DNA of 32,358 nt, from the NCBI GenBank assembly GCA_017309275.1, contig JAFKLT010000082.1, positions 1-32,358 of the forward strand, given 5' to 3'. Positions within the stretch are counted from its first letter, which is position 1; each line of letters begins with the position of its first letter. The notes under the pieces are model-generated. The model was not told the DNA's origin. It was given only the letters and a program-made list of their open reading frames with translations, and did not search any database. This DNA is from Sphingomonadales bacterium. Its GTDB lineage: Bacteria; Pseudomonadota; Alphaproteobacteria; Sphingomonadales; Sphingomonadaceae. Both the position numbers and the translations under genes were made by a program. Positions 7,771 through 17,151 of the stretch are shown here, piece by piece.

Positions 7771-8482
7771 TCGAGAGGCCTGCAAAGGGCCGGCCGCGCT
7801 TGTCGAATATGGCCGCGCCAATGCTGCTGCTCGCCGCCGGCGGAACCCCCACCGATATCGCGAAGCCGCGGTCACGTATCAGCGTGAGCTCGTCGCGCAG
7901 TTCGGTCACCGGGATGATGTCGGTTTCCGATTTTCGCCGGTAGCGCGGTGTCTCAAGGAAGCTTTCCAGTTCCCCTTCGGGCAGATGCGCGAGTACCGAC
8001 TTGCCGCTGCTCGACCAGCTGAGATCCCAGCTCGTCCCGACCGGCAGGAATATATTCACGCTGTTCACGCCGTCGATGCGCTCGATCAGCACAATATTCT
8101 CTCCGTCCACGAGGCCGAGATGGATGGATTCCCCCGTTTGATGCCGAAGCGCATCCATCACCGACAACGCCGCTATCCTGAGGCCGCTCTTCCACTCGAT
8201 CGCGCGCCCCCCGACAGCGATCGGCCGCATAGACACCGACCATAGCGGGCGGCTGCCGCCGTCGCGTTCGAGCCAGCCGAAAGTCTCCAGCGCAAGCAAG
8301 AGGCGGTGGACCGTGGCCTTGGGTAGCGCGAGGCGGCGGGCGAGGTCGCTCGCGCCAATCGGCTGCCATTCGGCAACCCGTTCCACGAGGCGAAGTGCAA
8401 GGCCGACGGGGCGCGATGGTCCCCTGAGATCGGCATCGTCCGTTGCCAGCTTCGCTTCGCCGTCCTGCTTCCCCTGATCCAT
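7667..8482 (-). CDS. IclR-family transcriptional regulator
   Basis: A 271-aa regulator with the IclR layout: an N-terminal winged helix at about residues 25-90 (GASDLARRLALPKATVHRLL) and a C-terminal ligand-binding domain (TGESIHLGLVDGENIVLIER, and later the SIGAAIFDKRGRPFAGLSIT pattern). A perfect AAGGAGG lies just upstream of the ATG at 8482. It is divergent from a TonB-dependent receptor and a SurE-type phosphatase, with a perfect palindrome between them, so it very likely controls that pair and itself. The inducer is unknown. The downstream junction at 7667 abuts a truncated phage gene. Confidence 0.93.
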   Translation of the reverse strand: MDQGKQDGEAKLATDDADLRGPSRPVGLALRLVERVAEWQPIGASDLARRLALPKATVHRLLLALETFGWLERDGGSRPLWSVSMRPIAVGGRAIEWKSGLRIAALSVMDALRHQTGESIHLGLVDGENIVLIERIDGVNSVNIFLPVGTSWDLSWSSSGKSVLAHLPEGELESFLETPRYRRKSETDIIPVTELRDELTLIRDRGFAISVGVPPAASSSIGAAIFDKRGRPFAGLSITGASDRLREEQLLALAPQLVAAARRISIGMSMD

Positions 8483-8826
8483 CGAACCTCCTTGCCGCGG
8501 TCAGCCGCGCGGCGGCGATACAGCTACACCCAAATCATCCCGGCTCTAACCGATTTAATGTCTCATATAATGAGACAATGAGTTATATATAGAGACAATA
8601 TAGATTGACCCGGAACAATTTTGCCGCCAACTCGAACGGACTGCCTGATTCGGACGGGAAGACCCGCCGGTACTCAGACGATCATGGCAACGCCGGGAGA
8701 GGGCGGGAGCGAGAGACCTGAGGCCGCTTTCAAGCGCACTGGGACCATCGCATTCCCCACCGCCTTATTCCCGACGCACCGAGAGGAAAGCAGCCCGCAT
8801 GTGCGGGCAAGGTAAGGGGATACAGG
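8483..8826. promoter_or_regulatory. Divergent iclR / TonB-receptor control region
   Basis: A 344-bp gap without a credible gene. Its AT-rich core at 8545-8605 contains the 19-bp palindrome and a second half-site AGAGACA (8591-8597). About 230 bp lie between that core and the receptor start, leaving a long 5' leader. No riboswitch structure is recognised in it. Confidence 0.6.
8559..8577. promoter_or_regulatory. Perfect 19-bp palindromic operator (probable IclR site)
   Basis: TGTCTCATATAATGAGACA consists of two perfect 8-bp arms around ATA. It sits 77 bp upstream of iclR in the shared control region. The size and symmetry suit an IclR-family dimer. A second element at 8579-8597 keeps the central ATATA and the right-hand GAGACA, but its left arm is degenerate. 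Confidence 0.7.
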
Positions 8827-11061
8827 ATGAACGGACGCACTATGATCCGCGCCGCGACCGGCTTGCTACTGGCTACGGCGAGTTCGGCCGCGCTGGCGCA
8901 GGAAGTGACGGAGACGCCGCCGGCACGTGATGAAGGCGGCATCGCCGAAATCGTCGTGACCGCGCAGAAGCGCGAGGAGAATCTTCAGGATACGCCGATC
9001 TCGATGGTGGCGTTCGGATCGGACGCGCTCGAGCAGAAGGGCGTCAACTCGCTCAGCGACCTGTTCACCGGGGGAATCCCGTCGCTCCGCATCTCGCCGT
9101 TCCTCGGGCGCGCTTCAGCAGTCTCGATAGGCATGCGCGGGCTTGTCCCCGTCGATGCGACGCAGGTCACGCGTGATCCAACCGTCGGCATCTATATCGA
9201 CAGTGTTTACGTCGGCCGCGTCTCGGGGCTCGGGATGGAACTATCCGACATCGAACGGATCGAAGTCCTTCGCGGCCCGCAAGGTACGCTATTCGGCCGC
9301 AATACGATCGGCGGTGCGGTAAGCGTCGTCACCAAGCGTCCGACGGGAGAGTTGGGTATCGACGTGAAGGCCGGCATTGGCAATTACGACAGCCGGACAC
9401 TTGCGGCGCATGTGAACCTGCCGCGGATCGCCGGGATCGCGATCAAGCTCGACGGGCTCTACAGCGACCGCGGGGGGCTGGTGCTCAACCCGAACCCCGA
9501 TTTTCACGACTATTCGGAAATCCGCAAATATGGCTTCAAGGCGACGGCGCTCTGGGAACCGGCGGACAATCTGTCGATCCTCTATTCCTACGACCAGTCG
9601 CACGACAAATCGACGAGCAACTACAGCGATATCACGGCGACAGACCAGGCGGCGGCGCTGCGTCCTAGTTTCATTACCTTGCGCGAGGGGCGAGTGCGGA
9701 CCGCGCGTATCGGGGTGCCGGTCCTTCGCAATCCGCAACGCGCGCGGGGTCATTCGCTGATTGCCGACTGGGATGTCGCCGAAAATCTGACGATCCGCTC
9801 GATCACCGCCTGGCGCGATCTCAAGTCGGTGCAATGGGATCAGGATACCGGCGGCGTCACCGCCTGGGGGCCGAACCGCCCGTTCGGACGACTGAGCTAT
9901 GCACTGGTCGATCAGAACCAGTTCAGTCAGGAACTGCAGTTCGTCGGCGAGGCAGGAGACTTCAAATATGTCTTCGGCGGATATTATTTCAACGAGAATG
10001 GCGCGGACGAGGCGACGGTTTACTCTTCTGCCCGGTTGAATGCGACAAACACCGGCATCGTCCTGCTTCCGCAAATCCTGCCCGATTCCGGCGTCGGGAA
10101 CACGCCCGATCGGGCAGCGCGGGTGAATGTGAAGTCGAAGGCGTTGTTCGGGCAGGTCACCTGGTCGCCGATGGCGCTGCTCGGGCTGCATGTGACAGTC
10201 GGCGCGCGCTATACCGACGATCACAAGGATGGCTATCTCACCGCCATCCGCGGCGTCGACCCGAACCTTGATTTCGTCTTCAACTCGAGTCGGTTCGATC
10301 CGATGGCGACGATCGCCTATGATTTCAGCAAGGACATCAACGCCTATGTGAAGGTCAGTCGCGCCTATCGCGCCGGCGGCGCCAACACGCGGTCGTCAAT
10401 CCTGCGTCCGTTCGGTGAGGAAGAACTCGTCGCATGGGAAGCCGGTCTCAAGGCTGATCTGTTCGACCGGCGCGCCCGGCTCAACATTGCGGCCTACACC
10501 AGCCGACTGTCGAACCAGCAGGTCGATTTCATCAATCCGGCGTTCGTCTCGAACACTGAAACGGTGAATGCGCCTGAAAAACGCCGGTTGAAGGGTGTCG
10601 AGGTCGATCTGACCCTCGCGCCGGTCCGGGACCTGCTGTTCGGTGTCAACTATGTCTATACCGACGCGCCTGCGACACCCGTCCGGAATATCTTCTCGGG
10701 CGTGATCGAGGAAGTGAGTTCGGCCTTCACGCCAAAACATGCGGTGACGCTGACCGCCGACTATACCTTCCCGCGCTTCTCGTTCGGTGAACTGCGGCTG
10801 CATTTCGACGCGAACACAGCGGGCAATTATTTCGCCAACAGCACGGTCAACTACAAGGCGGAGAGCGCGTTCCTCGTCAACGGGCGGCTTACCCTCGGCG
10901 ACATCGATGTCGGCGGCGGTACGCTCGACGTCGCGCTCTGGGCGAAAAATCTGACCAACACGACCTATAATTATTTCGATTTCCGCGTCGCCAGCCGCAA
11001 CACGACGACGCGATACAACGACCCGCGCACCTATGGCCTGGAAGCGCGCTTCAGGTTCTGA
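8827..11061 (+). CDS. TonB-dependent outer-membrane receptor
   Basis: Outer-membrane active importer of 744 aa. A signal peptide ends near AALA-Q (residue 24/25). The TonB box/plug begins at EIVVTAQKREENLQDTPISM (from residue 41), and the plug motif IEVLRGPQGTLFGRNTIGGA is present. A 22-strand-type barrel follows and ends in the canonical C-terminal aromatic (EARFRF). Sphingomonads carry many such receptors for plant- and pollutant-derived molecules, and the substrate cannot be read from the sequence. It is controlled by the divergent IclR regulator by position. Its stop is 16 bp before the SurE-family gene, which has its own Shine-Dalgarno, so the two form an operon. Confidence 0.95.
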   Translation: MNGRTMIRAATGLLLATASSAALAQEVTETPPARDEGGIAEIVVTAQKREENLQDTPISMVAFGSDALEQKGVNSLSDLFTGGIPSLRISPFLGRASAVSIGMRGLVPVDATQVTRDPTVGIYIDSVYVGRVSGLGMELSDIERIEVLRGPQGTLFGRNTIGGAVSVVTKRPTGELGIDVKAGIGNYDSRTLAAHVNLPRIAGIAIKLDGLYSDRGGLVLNPNPDFHDYSEIRKYGFKATALWEPADNLSILYSYDQSHDKSTSNYSDITATDQAAALRPSFITLREGRVRTARIGVPVLRNPQRARGHSLIADWDVAENLTIRSITAWRDLKSVQWDQDTGGVTAWGPNRPFGRLSYALVDQNQFSQELQFVGEAGDFKYVFGGYYFNENGADEATVYSSARLNATNTGIVLLPQILPDSGVGNTPDRAARVNVKSKALFGQVTWSPMALLGLHVTVGARYTDDHKDGYLTAIRGVDPNLDFVFNSSRFDPMATIAYDFSKDINAYVKVSRAYRAGGANTRSSILRPFGEEELVAWEAGLKADLFDRRARLNIAAYTSRLSNQQVDFINPAFVSNTETVNAPEKRRLKGVEVDLTLAPVRDLLFGVNYVYTDAPATPVRNIFSGVIEEVSSAFTPKHAVTLTADYTFPRFSFGELRLHFDANTAGNYFANSTVNYKAESAFLVNGRLTLGDIDVGGGTLDVALWAKNLTNTTYNYFDFRVASRNTTTRYNDPRTYGLEARFRF

Positions 11062-11077
11062 CGATCAGGAGAATATC

Positions 11078-12040
11078 ATGTCCTTCCGCCTGAAGCTGCT
11101 AGCGGCATTCGCTCTGCTCGCGCCGGCAAATCCTGCATCGGCCCGCAACATCGTCATAGCCAATGACGATGGCCTCACGGCCAATGTAAAGGCGCTGTAC
11201 GATGCTCTGAAGGCGGAAGGGCATGATGTCATCGTTGCTGTTCCCTGCCAGCAGGGGAGCGGGCTGGGCGGCGCGGTGCGGATCATGCAGCCCATCGCTC
11301 CGCTGCGGGAGGATTGCGCCAATAGCGCAGCAAAGGCCGGCGATCCCGGTGCGGGTCCCATGACTCGCTCCGGGCTTGGTGACGACTTCTTCTATGTTGA
11401 CGGTACGCCGGTGATGGCAATGCTCTATGGCCTCGACGTTCTCGCGCCTGCGCGGTGGAAAAAAGCGCCCGATCTGGTGTTGTCAGGTCCGAATATCGGC
11501 CGGAATGCCGGTCCTATCGTCGTCAGTTCGGGCACGGTCAGCAATGTCCAATATGCGATGATGCGCGGTATTCCGGCAATCGCGCTGAGCGCGGGCATGA
11601 ATAGCGCGAGCAGGGATGACCTCATCAACCCGTTATCGGGAGAGATCGCGAAACGCTCGGTCGAGCTTGTCGAACTGCTCGATGCGCGGGCAACAAAAGG
11701 GCCGTTGCTCCCCCCCGGAGCCGGTCTGAACGTCAACTTCCCCGATCAACCAGCCGGTGCGCACTGGAAATCCGCGCGCATTGGCACGTTCAGCGACTAT
11801 GATGCGCGCTTCGTTGCCGACCTGCCGGCCACCATGGGTAAGGCGACGGCCGGGCAGAAACCCATGCCGGGTTTGTACTTCTCCATTTCGGACAAGCAAC
11901 CGGCAGCGACAGAACGCGGCGATGAGGCTGCTATCGCCCGAAGAGATATATCCGTCAGCGTTATGCAACTAGCCTATGACGCACCGGCATCTCAACGAAA
12001 ACTAGCTATAGGTCTTGTGGGGGCATTGAATAAGCGCTGA
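11078..12040 (+). CDS. Secreted SurE-family phosphatase/5'-nucleotidase
   Basis: SurE-type metal-dependent phosphatase of 320 aa. The family motif is IVIANDDG with the metal-binding D30-D31, followed by DLVLSGPNIGRNAGPIVVSSG, the usual SGxNxGxN segment with its catalytic-site Asn and Ser/Thr. Unlike cytoplasmic housekeeping SurE (about 250 aa), this one begins with a cleavable signal peptide (cut after ASA, residue 22) and is longer, so it acts in the periplasm. The ATG at 11078 is preceded by CAGGAG. Lying directly behind a TonB receptor, it may dephosphorylate the imported ligand. I do not use the symbol surE because it is probably a paralogue. Confidence 0.88.
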   Translation: MSFRLKLLAAFALLAPANPASARNIVIANDDGLTANVKALYDALKAEGHDVIVAVPCQQGSGLGGAVRIMQPIAPLREDCANSAAKAGDPGAGPMTRSGLGDDFFYVDGTPVMAMLYGLDVLAPARWKKAPDLVLSGPNIGRNAGPIVVSSGTVSNVQYAMMRGIPAIALSAGMNSASRDDLINPLSGEIAKRSVELVELLDARATKGPLLPPGAGLNVNFPDQPAGAHWKSARIGTFSDYDARFVADLPATMGKATAGQKPMPGLYFSISDKQPAATERGDEAAIARRDISVSVMQLAYDAPASQRKLAIGLVGALNKR

Positions 12041-12173
12041 GTGCAGGCACGCACAAGACGTCGCCAGTCGTCGCGATAGCAGTACGCGAATTTTTTACAA
12101 CGCAGGGAACGGCTTAGGCACCCGCGGAGTATTATCGCCGAGCTTCAAAACAATAAGGATTGAACGCTTTCCA

Positions 12174-12199
12174 CCGGGCCGCGCTCGCGCGCGGTCCGG
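12174..12199. terminator. GC-rich hairpin between convergent genes
   Basis: CCGGGCCGCGC and GCGCGGTCCGG form an 11-bp stem with one G-U pair round a TCGC loop. It lies immediately after the stop of the minus-strand AsmA gene and between convergent genes. Neither side has a run of T, so intrinsic termination is uncertain. Confidence 0.4.
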
Positions 12200-12200
12200 A

Positions 12201-14126
12201 CTAAAGCAGGGCTGCCTGCGTCAGTTCCTTGCAGTTCACCGATGATGGGGGCGGAACGCTGGCCTTATTGCCTTCGTTCTTTCGCAGTCCCAGCGCGCTG
12301 CCGATCGAGCGGCCGATCGAACCGATGATCCCTTTGCCCGAGCCGTTGCCCGTCGCCGGCTGGCTGTCGACGCTGATCGAGGGGTTCGAGAACGTACCGC
12401 CGATACGCAGCGGGTCGACCAGCTTCAGGACGGGTTTGTCTTTCGACGCACCGGCAACTGTCAGCGCGACCGTCTCGCCATCGAGGTTGATCTGCCCGCG
12501 TCCGCTGCCGCGCGATATGGCGGTAGCGATCATAAAAGGCGAGGGGCGAAGGATCCCATTTTTTGCATCGAAGGCGAGGATCGCGCAGGTGAGCGGCGTC
12601 ATCGCGTCCTCATTGCCGAGCTTCTGACCGATCGCACCACCGAGGTCTTGGCCAAGCACGAAGGCCGCGGCGCGGTTTATCGAGCCGCGGCTGGCCGTAA
12701 AGGCGATCTTGCCCGATCCGTTGCTGAAAGCTTGGCGGATCGTCGTGCCGCGTCCCGTGATCCGGACAAGGCCCTGGACCGGGCCGCGTATCATCTCCGG
12801 TTGGCCGACCAAGGTCTCGAGCAATGCCCCCTCCACCCTGAGTTCGGTCGAGAAAATCGGCATGGGTTTCGTTGAATCGATCTTGACCCAGCCGGTCATT
12901 CGTCCCGCGTCGAGCTTGGCCACCGCATTCTCTAGCTTGAGAATGCGGTGATCGAGCGTGAGATTGCCCTTGAGGCTCCGGAACACCGAGCCGCCCTCGA
13001 CGAGAAGCTGAGCGATCGAAAAGCGGATGATCCCGTCGGTCGGCCCCATCCGGCTGAGATCGATCCGCGTATCGGGAATGACGCGCTTGCCGATGCGGGC
13101 TTCATTCGCGCGCGCCGCGGCTAGTCCGGCATCATCGGCGAGATCGTCAAAGTCGAATTGCGGCGCATCGATCGTCGCGTCGATCTTGGTGCGGCCATCC
13201 CGTTTGAGCACCGTCGCCTTGGCGTTGATCCGCGAACGGCCGATCGTGCCGTTCAGCGTGTCGATGAACCAGTCCTCGCCGACGTGACGGACCGAGCCGG
13301 AAAGATCGATATCCTGCGTGCCGAACAGCCCGGCCTCAATCACATAATCGAGCTTCTTGAGGCTCGTGCCTCTCGCTGCCATTTTCAACTTCATGTCGCG
13401 AAAGTTTAGCGGACCGGCGGTTGTGCCGGTTGCGGTCACGTCGAGAACGTCGGAGGTGAGGCTGACCGAAAACGGCCAGGGGTCATTCTCCTGCTCCGCT
13501 GCGAGAGCCTTGCCACGCGCCTTGAGGAGAGCGGGCGCTCCGTCGAAGGTGCCAGCGGCATCGATGGCAAGACCCGGGGCGCCATCGGCTGTGATCGTGC
13601 CGGCGATATCGAGCCGCCGCTTCGCATCGCGAAGCGTGAATCGGCCCTTGTCGACCACCAAGCGACTCAGCGACGGTGCGCCTTTGCCTGCCTGCGTCGG
13701 CTTGCCGGCACGCCCCGCCCAGTTGCTGTTGCCCTCGGCGTCACGAACAAGAGCGATATCGAGGCCCGTGACGCTGATCGACTGCGGATCGGGGTCGCCG
13801 GCGAGGAGGTCGAAGATCGAGAGCCGTGCGCTGGCGCGCGCCACTTTCAGAAAGTCCCCTTTGCCGGCCCATGCAGGCTGTACGATCCGCAGGTCCCGCA
13901 CCACGATCTCGGGGGTGAAGGAAAAGGCGCTTGTTCGCGACAGGGAGCCTATCGTGACTGGTGCATCGAATTCGGCCGAGAGGCGTCGTTCGGCTATTCC
14001 CTTCAAGATTGCCACCGGGAAGGCAGCCGCACCGACAAAGAGGGCGAAGAGCAAGATTGCGGCAGCTGCGAGAGCGGTCCTTGTCTTTCCTGAAAAGGAA
14101 GTCCGGGAGTTTGTCGCCATCGCCAT
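12201..14126 (-). CDS. AsmA-family protein
   Basis: A 641-aa protein anchored by one N-terminal transmembrane helix (about residues 15-40) with a large periplasmic part. The AsmA pattern is clear at both ends: FPVAILKGIAERRLSAEFDA, the VTIGSLS turn and the PEIVVRDLRI segment near the N-terminus, and GGTFSNPSISVDSQ near the C-terminus. Family members are linked to lipid transport and outer-membrane assembly. It begins 6 bp after the CDF-like transporter and is the last gene of a tight minus-strand operon. The start at 14126 has a weak Shine-Dalgarno, and the ATG two codons on is equally possible. Confidence 0.88.
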   Translation of the reverse strand: MAMATNSRTSFSGKTRTALAAAAILLFALFVGAAAFPVAILKGIAERRLSAEFDAPVTIGSLSRTSAFSFTPEIVVRDLRIVQPAWAGKGDFLKVARASARLSIFDLLAGDPDPQSISVTGLDIALVRDAEGNSNWAGRAGKPTQAGKGAPSLSRLVVDKGRFTLRDAKRRLDIAGTITADGAPGLAIDAAGTFDGAPALLKARGKALAAEQENDPWPFSVSLTSDVLDVTATGTTAGPLNFRDMKLKMAARGTSLKKLDYVIEAGLFGTQDIDLSGSVRHVGEDWFIDTLNGTIGRSRINAKATVLKRDGRTKIDATIDAPQFDFDDLADDAGLAAARANEARIGKRVIPDTRIDLSRMGPTDGIIRFSIAQLLVEGGSVFRSLKGNLTLDHRILKLENAVAKLDAGRMTGWVKIDSTKPMPIFSTELRVEGALLETLVGQPEMIRGPVQGLVRITGRGTTIRQAFSNGSGKIAFTASRGSINRAAAFVLGQDLGGAIGQKLGNEDAMTPLTCAILAFDAKNGILRPSPFMIATAISRGSGRGQINLDGETVALTVAGASKDKPVLKLVDPLRIGGTFSNPSISVDSQPATGNGSGKGIIGSIGRSIGSALGLRKNEGNKASVPPPSSVNCKELTQAALL

Positions 14127-14132
14127 TCGCGG

Positions 14133-15083
14133 TCACTTGCCCTTCGCGTCGGGCACGAAGCTGACCTGAGCAAGGCGCCAGTTTCTTTCGGGCTCTCCGG
14201 GCCAATGGCCCTCCGGTCCGTCATAGTCGCGTGGTGGATGCACGCCATGAACCTCGGCGCGAATGAGGCGGCCGGTCTCGCGAAGCCGGATCGTCGCGCC
14301 GGGGTAGCGTTGTTCGAGCAGTTTGCGCACCTCTTCGGCATCGTCGGACAGCTTTGCGCTCGCCAGCGCCCGCGGCGCACCATCGACGAGTTCGGCGGTG
14401 GAGGACCGGATGGCCGTCAGGCCGTCATGCAATATGTCGAACGAGATGAAGGCGGCGGCGACCGAATCCGCCCACCACCAGCCGAGTCCGAGCCCGACTA
14501 TGCCTGCGATGCCTGCCGCCCCGGTCATCCAGTTGGCCTTGTTCATCAGCGCGTCGGTGTGGAGAAGCTTGTCGGACAGTTTTTCGGCGAGCGGCAATTC
14601 CTTCCGGCCGATGATCATCGGAGGGATCATGGCATAGACCTGCGCCGCGATCATGAGCCAGCCGAGCCAGATATCGCGGCCCAGGATGCGCACGGATCCA
14701 ACCGTCGCATGCTCGGCCTTGATCAGCGTCATTGCCGAGTCCCAGAGCAGGAGCGCGCCGGTTCCGGCGAGCGCAACGGAAGCAAGAAAGAAGCCTAGGC
14801 CGTTCACCCGCTCGAATCCGAAGGGGAATTTTCTCGAGCGCTGGCCCGTCCGTTCCATGCGTGCGGCGACGAGAAAGGCGATTGGCGGGACAAGACCAAG
14901 CGTATCCTCGATCCAGGCGGTCTTCATCGTCTGGCTTTGGCCGAGCACGAGGCCCATCACCACGATGATCGATATCGTCCAGGCGATATTCCACCACTCG
15001 AGCCGTTCCGCGCGCTTCAACGTTTCGCGTAGCGCGGGCGGTAGCTCGTCGGCATGCGTTCGCGCGGCCGCAGCGCTGATCAT
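14133..15083 (-). CDS. CDF-like cation efflux transporter
   Basis: Inner-membrane protein of 316 aa with about five or six hydrophobic segments (starting near WWNIAWTISIIVVMGLVLGQ) and a soluble C-terminal domain, the layout of cation diffusion facilitators (Zn/Co/Cd/Fe efflux). Candidate metal ligands are D in WIEDTLGLVPP and the D residues in WWADSVAAAFISFDI. The first site lacks the usual HxxxD spacing, so it belongs to a divergent CDF subgroup and its metal is unknown. The ATG at 15083 overlaps the stop of the upstream lipoprotein gene as ATGA, giving translational coupling; the longer in-frame extension to 15164 would lie inside that gene and is rejected. Confidence 0.82.
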   Translation of the reverse strand: MISAAAARTHADELPPALRETLKRAERLEWWNIAWTISIIVVMGLVLGQSQTMKTAWIEDTLGLVPPIAFLVAARMERTGQRSRKFPFGFERVNGLGFFLASVALAGTGALLLWDSAMTLIKAEHATVGSVRILGRDIWLGWLMIAAQVYAMIPPMIIGRKELPLAEKLSDKLLHTDALMNKANWMTGAAGIAGIVGLGLGWWWADSVAAAFISFDILHDGLTAIRSSTAELVDGAPRALASAKLSDDAEEVRKLLEQRYPGATIRLRETGRLIRAEVHGVHPPRDYDGPEGHWPGEPERNWRLAQVSFVPDAKGK

Positions 15084-15529
15084 CGCCGCGCGCCTGCGTC
15101 GCGTGCGCTTGCCTCGACGAGGCTGATCCAGCGGTTCTCGCCATTCTTCATCGCGGCGCGCCATTCGATCGCCTTTTCGCCGTGACCGGAGGTCGCGAGA
15201 GGTGGGGAGAGGGCCGCAGACGTCTCAAGCAGAGTGCCTTTGCGAAACGGTGCGATCACAAGGTCGACACCGTCGTCGTCGAGGCGGGCGAGCATGGGTT
15301 CAAGCTCGCCCGTCTGGAGGCGCGGTATGGCGTGGGTTCGCCTTTGAAGTCGGTCGAGGAGACCAAGCGCCTCTGCCGGCAGCGGCGCTGTTACGGCGAC
15401 CCTTATGTCGCCGCGCGCCTCTATCGCGTCCAGCGTTCCATTCGGGTCCTTGGGAAGCGCATCGCAGGCAGCCAATGGCAGAGCAATCAGCGTTGCGGCG
15501 ATCCAGTGCCGGAAAGAGAGGCAGTGCAC
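15080..15529 (-). CDS. Small solute-binding-like lipoprotein
   Basis: A 149-aa exported lipoprotein: signal peptide with lipobox LPLAAC (Cys at about residue 22). After it, TLDAIEARGDIRVAVTAPLP and DDDGVDLVIAPFRKGTLLET resemble the first lobe of family-3 extracellular solute-binding proteins. It is too short to hold both lobes, so ligand binding in the normal manner is doubtful. Its TGA overlaps the ATG of the CDF-like transporter. Being translationally coupled to that transporter, it may act as its accessory subunit; this is inference. It could also be a truncated binding protein. Confidence 0.7.
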   Translation of the reverse strand: MHCLSFRHWIAATLIALPLAACDALPKDPNGTLDAIEARGDIRVAVTAPLPAEALGLLDRLQRRTHAIPRLQTGELEPMLARLDDDGVDLVIAPFRKGTLLETSAALSPPLATSGHGEKAIEWRAAMKNGENRWISLVEASARDAGARR

Positions 15530-15541
15530 GCCGGCGAAAGC

Positions 15542-15859
<318 letters not shown>

Positions 15860-15918
15860 TCAAACGTGCGACGCCGCCTGGAGTTGCCAAGGGCAGGCCG
15901 CAAGGTCCGAGCCGGGGG

Positions 15919-17151
15919 TCAGAAGCGGCGATGAAAGCTGAAGAGGTCGGCGTCGGGATCGCCGGTGCCGAGGATGAGACCGCGTAATATTTGGGCCGCC
16001 ATCATCGAGAAGGTGATCCCGTTGCCGCCATAGCCCATCGCGGCGTAACAATTTTTCATTCCCGGAATCCGCCCGATCGTCGGTGTTCCGAGCGGGCTGT
16101 TGCCGAAGCTTCCTGCCCAGGCATAAGCCGGCGTCGGGTCGATATGAGGAAGCAGTGCCCCGAGTTTTCGCGACAGCGTTGCGCATTTCGTGCCTATTTG
16201 GGCGTCGCGCGTCGCGGCGTCGGCATAATCCTCATCCTCCCCGCCGCAGATGACGACGCCGTCCGGCGTCGTGCGGATATAGAGATAGGGATCGGACGCT
16301 TCCCAGATCAGTGCGGCGCCGGGCCAGATGTTGCGGGGCTGCGGCCGCGTCGCGATCGACCAGGTCGACATGATGCTGTTGCCCTTGGCGGGGACACCTT
16401 TCGGCATCTCATAGCCGGTCGCAAAGACGACATGAGCAGCCTGAATCTCGCAGCCTGTCGTTGTCCGGACCGTGACGCCGCTGTTCGACGGATCGATCTC
16501 GCCTGCATCCGCAGGCGCATAGATCTTCGCCCTTCGCCGCGCGGCGATCCCGAGATAGGCTGCTGCCATGCGGCGCGGGTCGGCGGTATAATTGCCGAAA
16601 CCGAGCAGCGCATGGCGTCGGGCGATTCCGGTTCGCCGCCGGAGTTCGGCCGGCCCGATCAACTCGACCTCGAAACCTGCACGCCTGCGTGCCTCGGCTT
16701 CCCGTTCGAGGCCCGCCCGGTCGAGGACATTTCCGTCGAGATAGATCGATCCGCGCGTGGCAGCATCGACGTCGAGTCCGAGCCGTTCGGTACGCGCCCG
16801 CAGTGCCTCGACCGCGAGGTAGGATCGGCGCCAGATGCGTTCGGCACGATCTTGGCCGATATGCTCCGCCATCAAGGACAGCGGCATGTCGAGTTCATAC
16901 TGCAGCATGGCCGTCGATGCCGCCGTAGAGCCAGCCGCGGGACCTCGCCGGTCGAGTATGACGATATCAAGGCCCGCTTCGCTCAGCGTCTCGGCAATCA
17001 GTGCGCCCGAAATGCCCGCGCCGATAATCGCCACATCGCATTCGAGCTTGGGCGGCAGGCGCCCGATGACAAGGGGAGGGCGGCGTCGATCCAGCCAGAG
17101 CGGGCGTCCGGTTCGGAGGTCGCGGTGGACGGTCGATGACGCAGGGGTCAT
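15919..17151 (-). CDS. FAD-dependent oxidoreductase (DAO family)
   Basis: A 410-aa flavoprotein. The N-terminal dinucleotide-binding fold is CDVAIIGAGISGALIAETLS followed by the acidic strand end IVILDRR, and the C-terminus carries AMGYGGNGITFSMMAAQILR, typical of the D-amino-acid oxidase/glycine-oxidase superfamily (GlpD/PuuB-like). The segment STAMLQYELDMPL is a recurring feature of the PuuB-like branch. The substrate is unknown. The ATG at 17151 overlaps the mgtC-like stop as ATGA; an in-frame upstream extension to 17202 would lie inside that gene. It is the third gene after the L,D-transpeptidase. Confidence 0.87.
   Translation of the reverse strand: MTPASSTVHRDLRTGRPLWLDRRRPPLVIGRLPPKLECDVAIIGAGISGALIAETLSEAGLDIVILDRRGPAAGSTAASTAMLQYELDMPLSLMAEHIGQDRAERIWRRSYLAVEALRARTERLGLDVDAATRGSIYLDGNVLDRAGLEREAEARRRAGFEVELIGPAELRRRTGIARRHALLGFGNYTADPRRMAAAYLGIAARRRAKIYAPADAGEIDPSNSGVTVRTTTGCEIQAAHVVFATGYEMPKGVPAKGNSIMSTWSIATRPQPRNIWPGAALIWEASDPYLYIRTTPDGVVICGGEDEDYADAATRDAQIGTKCATLSRKLGALLPHIDPTPAYAWAGSFGNSPLGTPTIGRIPGMKNCYAAMGYGGNGITFSMMAAQILRGLILGTGDPDADLFSFHRRF

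Noticed and set aside
14133-15164. Longer CDF protein starting at 15164
   Set aside because: The extra 27 residues lie inside the coupled lipoprotein gene and are Arg-rich with no membrane or family features; the ATGA overlap at 15080-15083 explains the start.
15991-17139. 382-aa plus-strand ORF
   Set aside because: Antisense to the FAD oxidoreductase, whose motifs are clear; it has no recognised domains.
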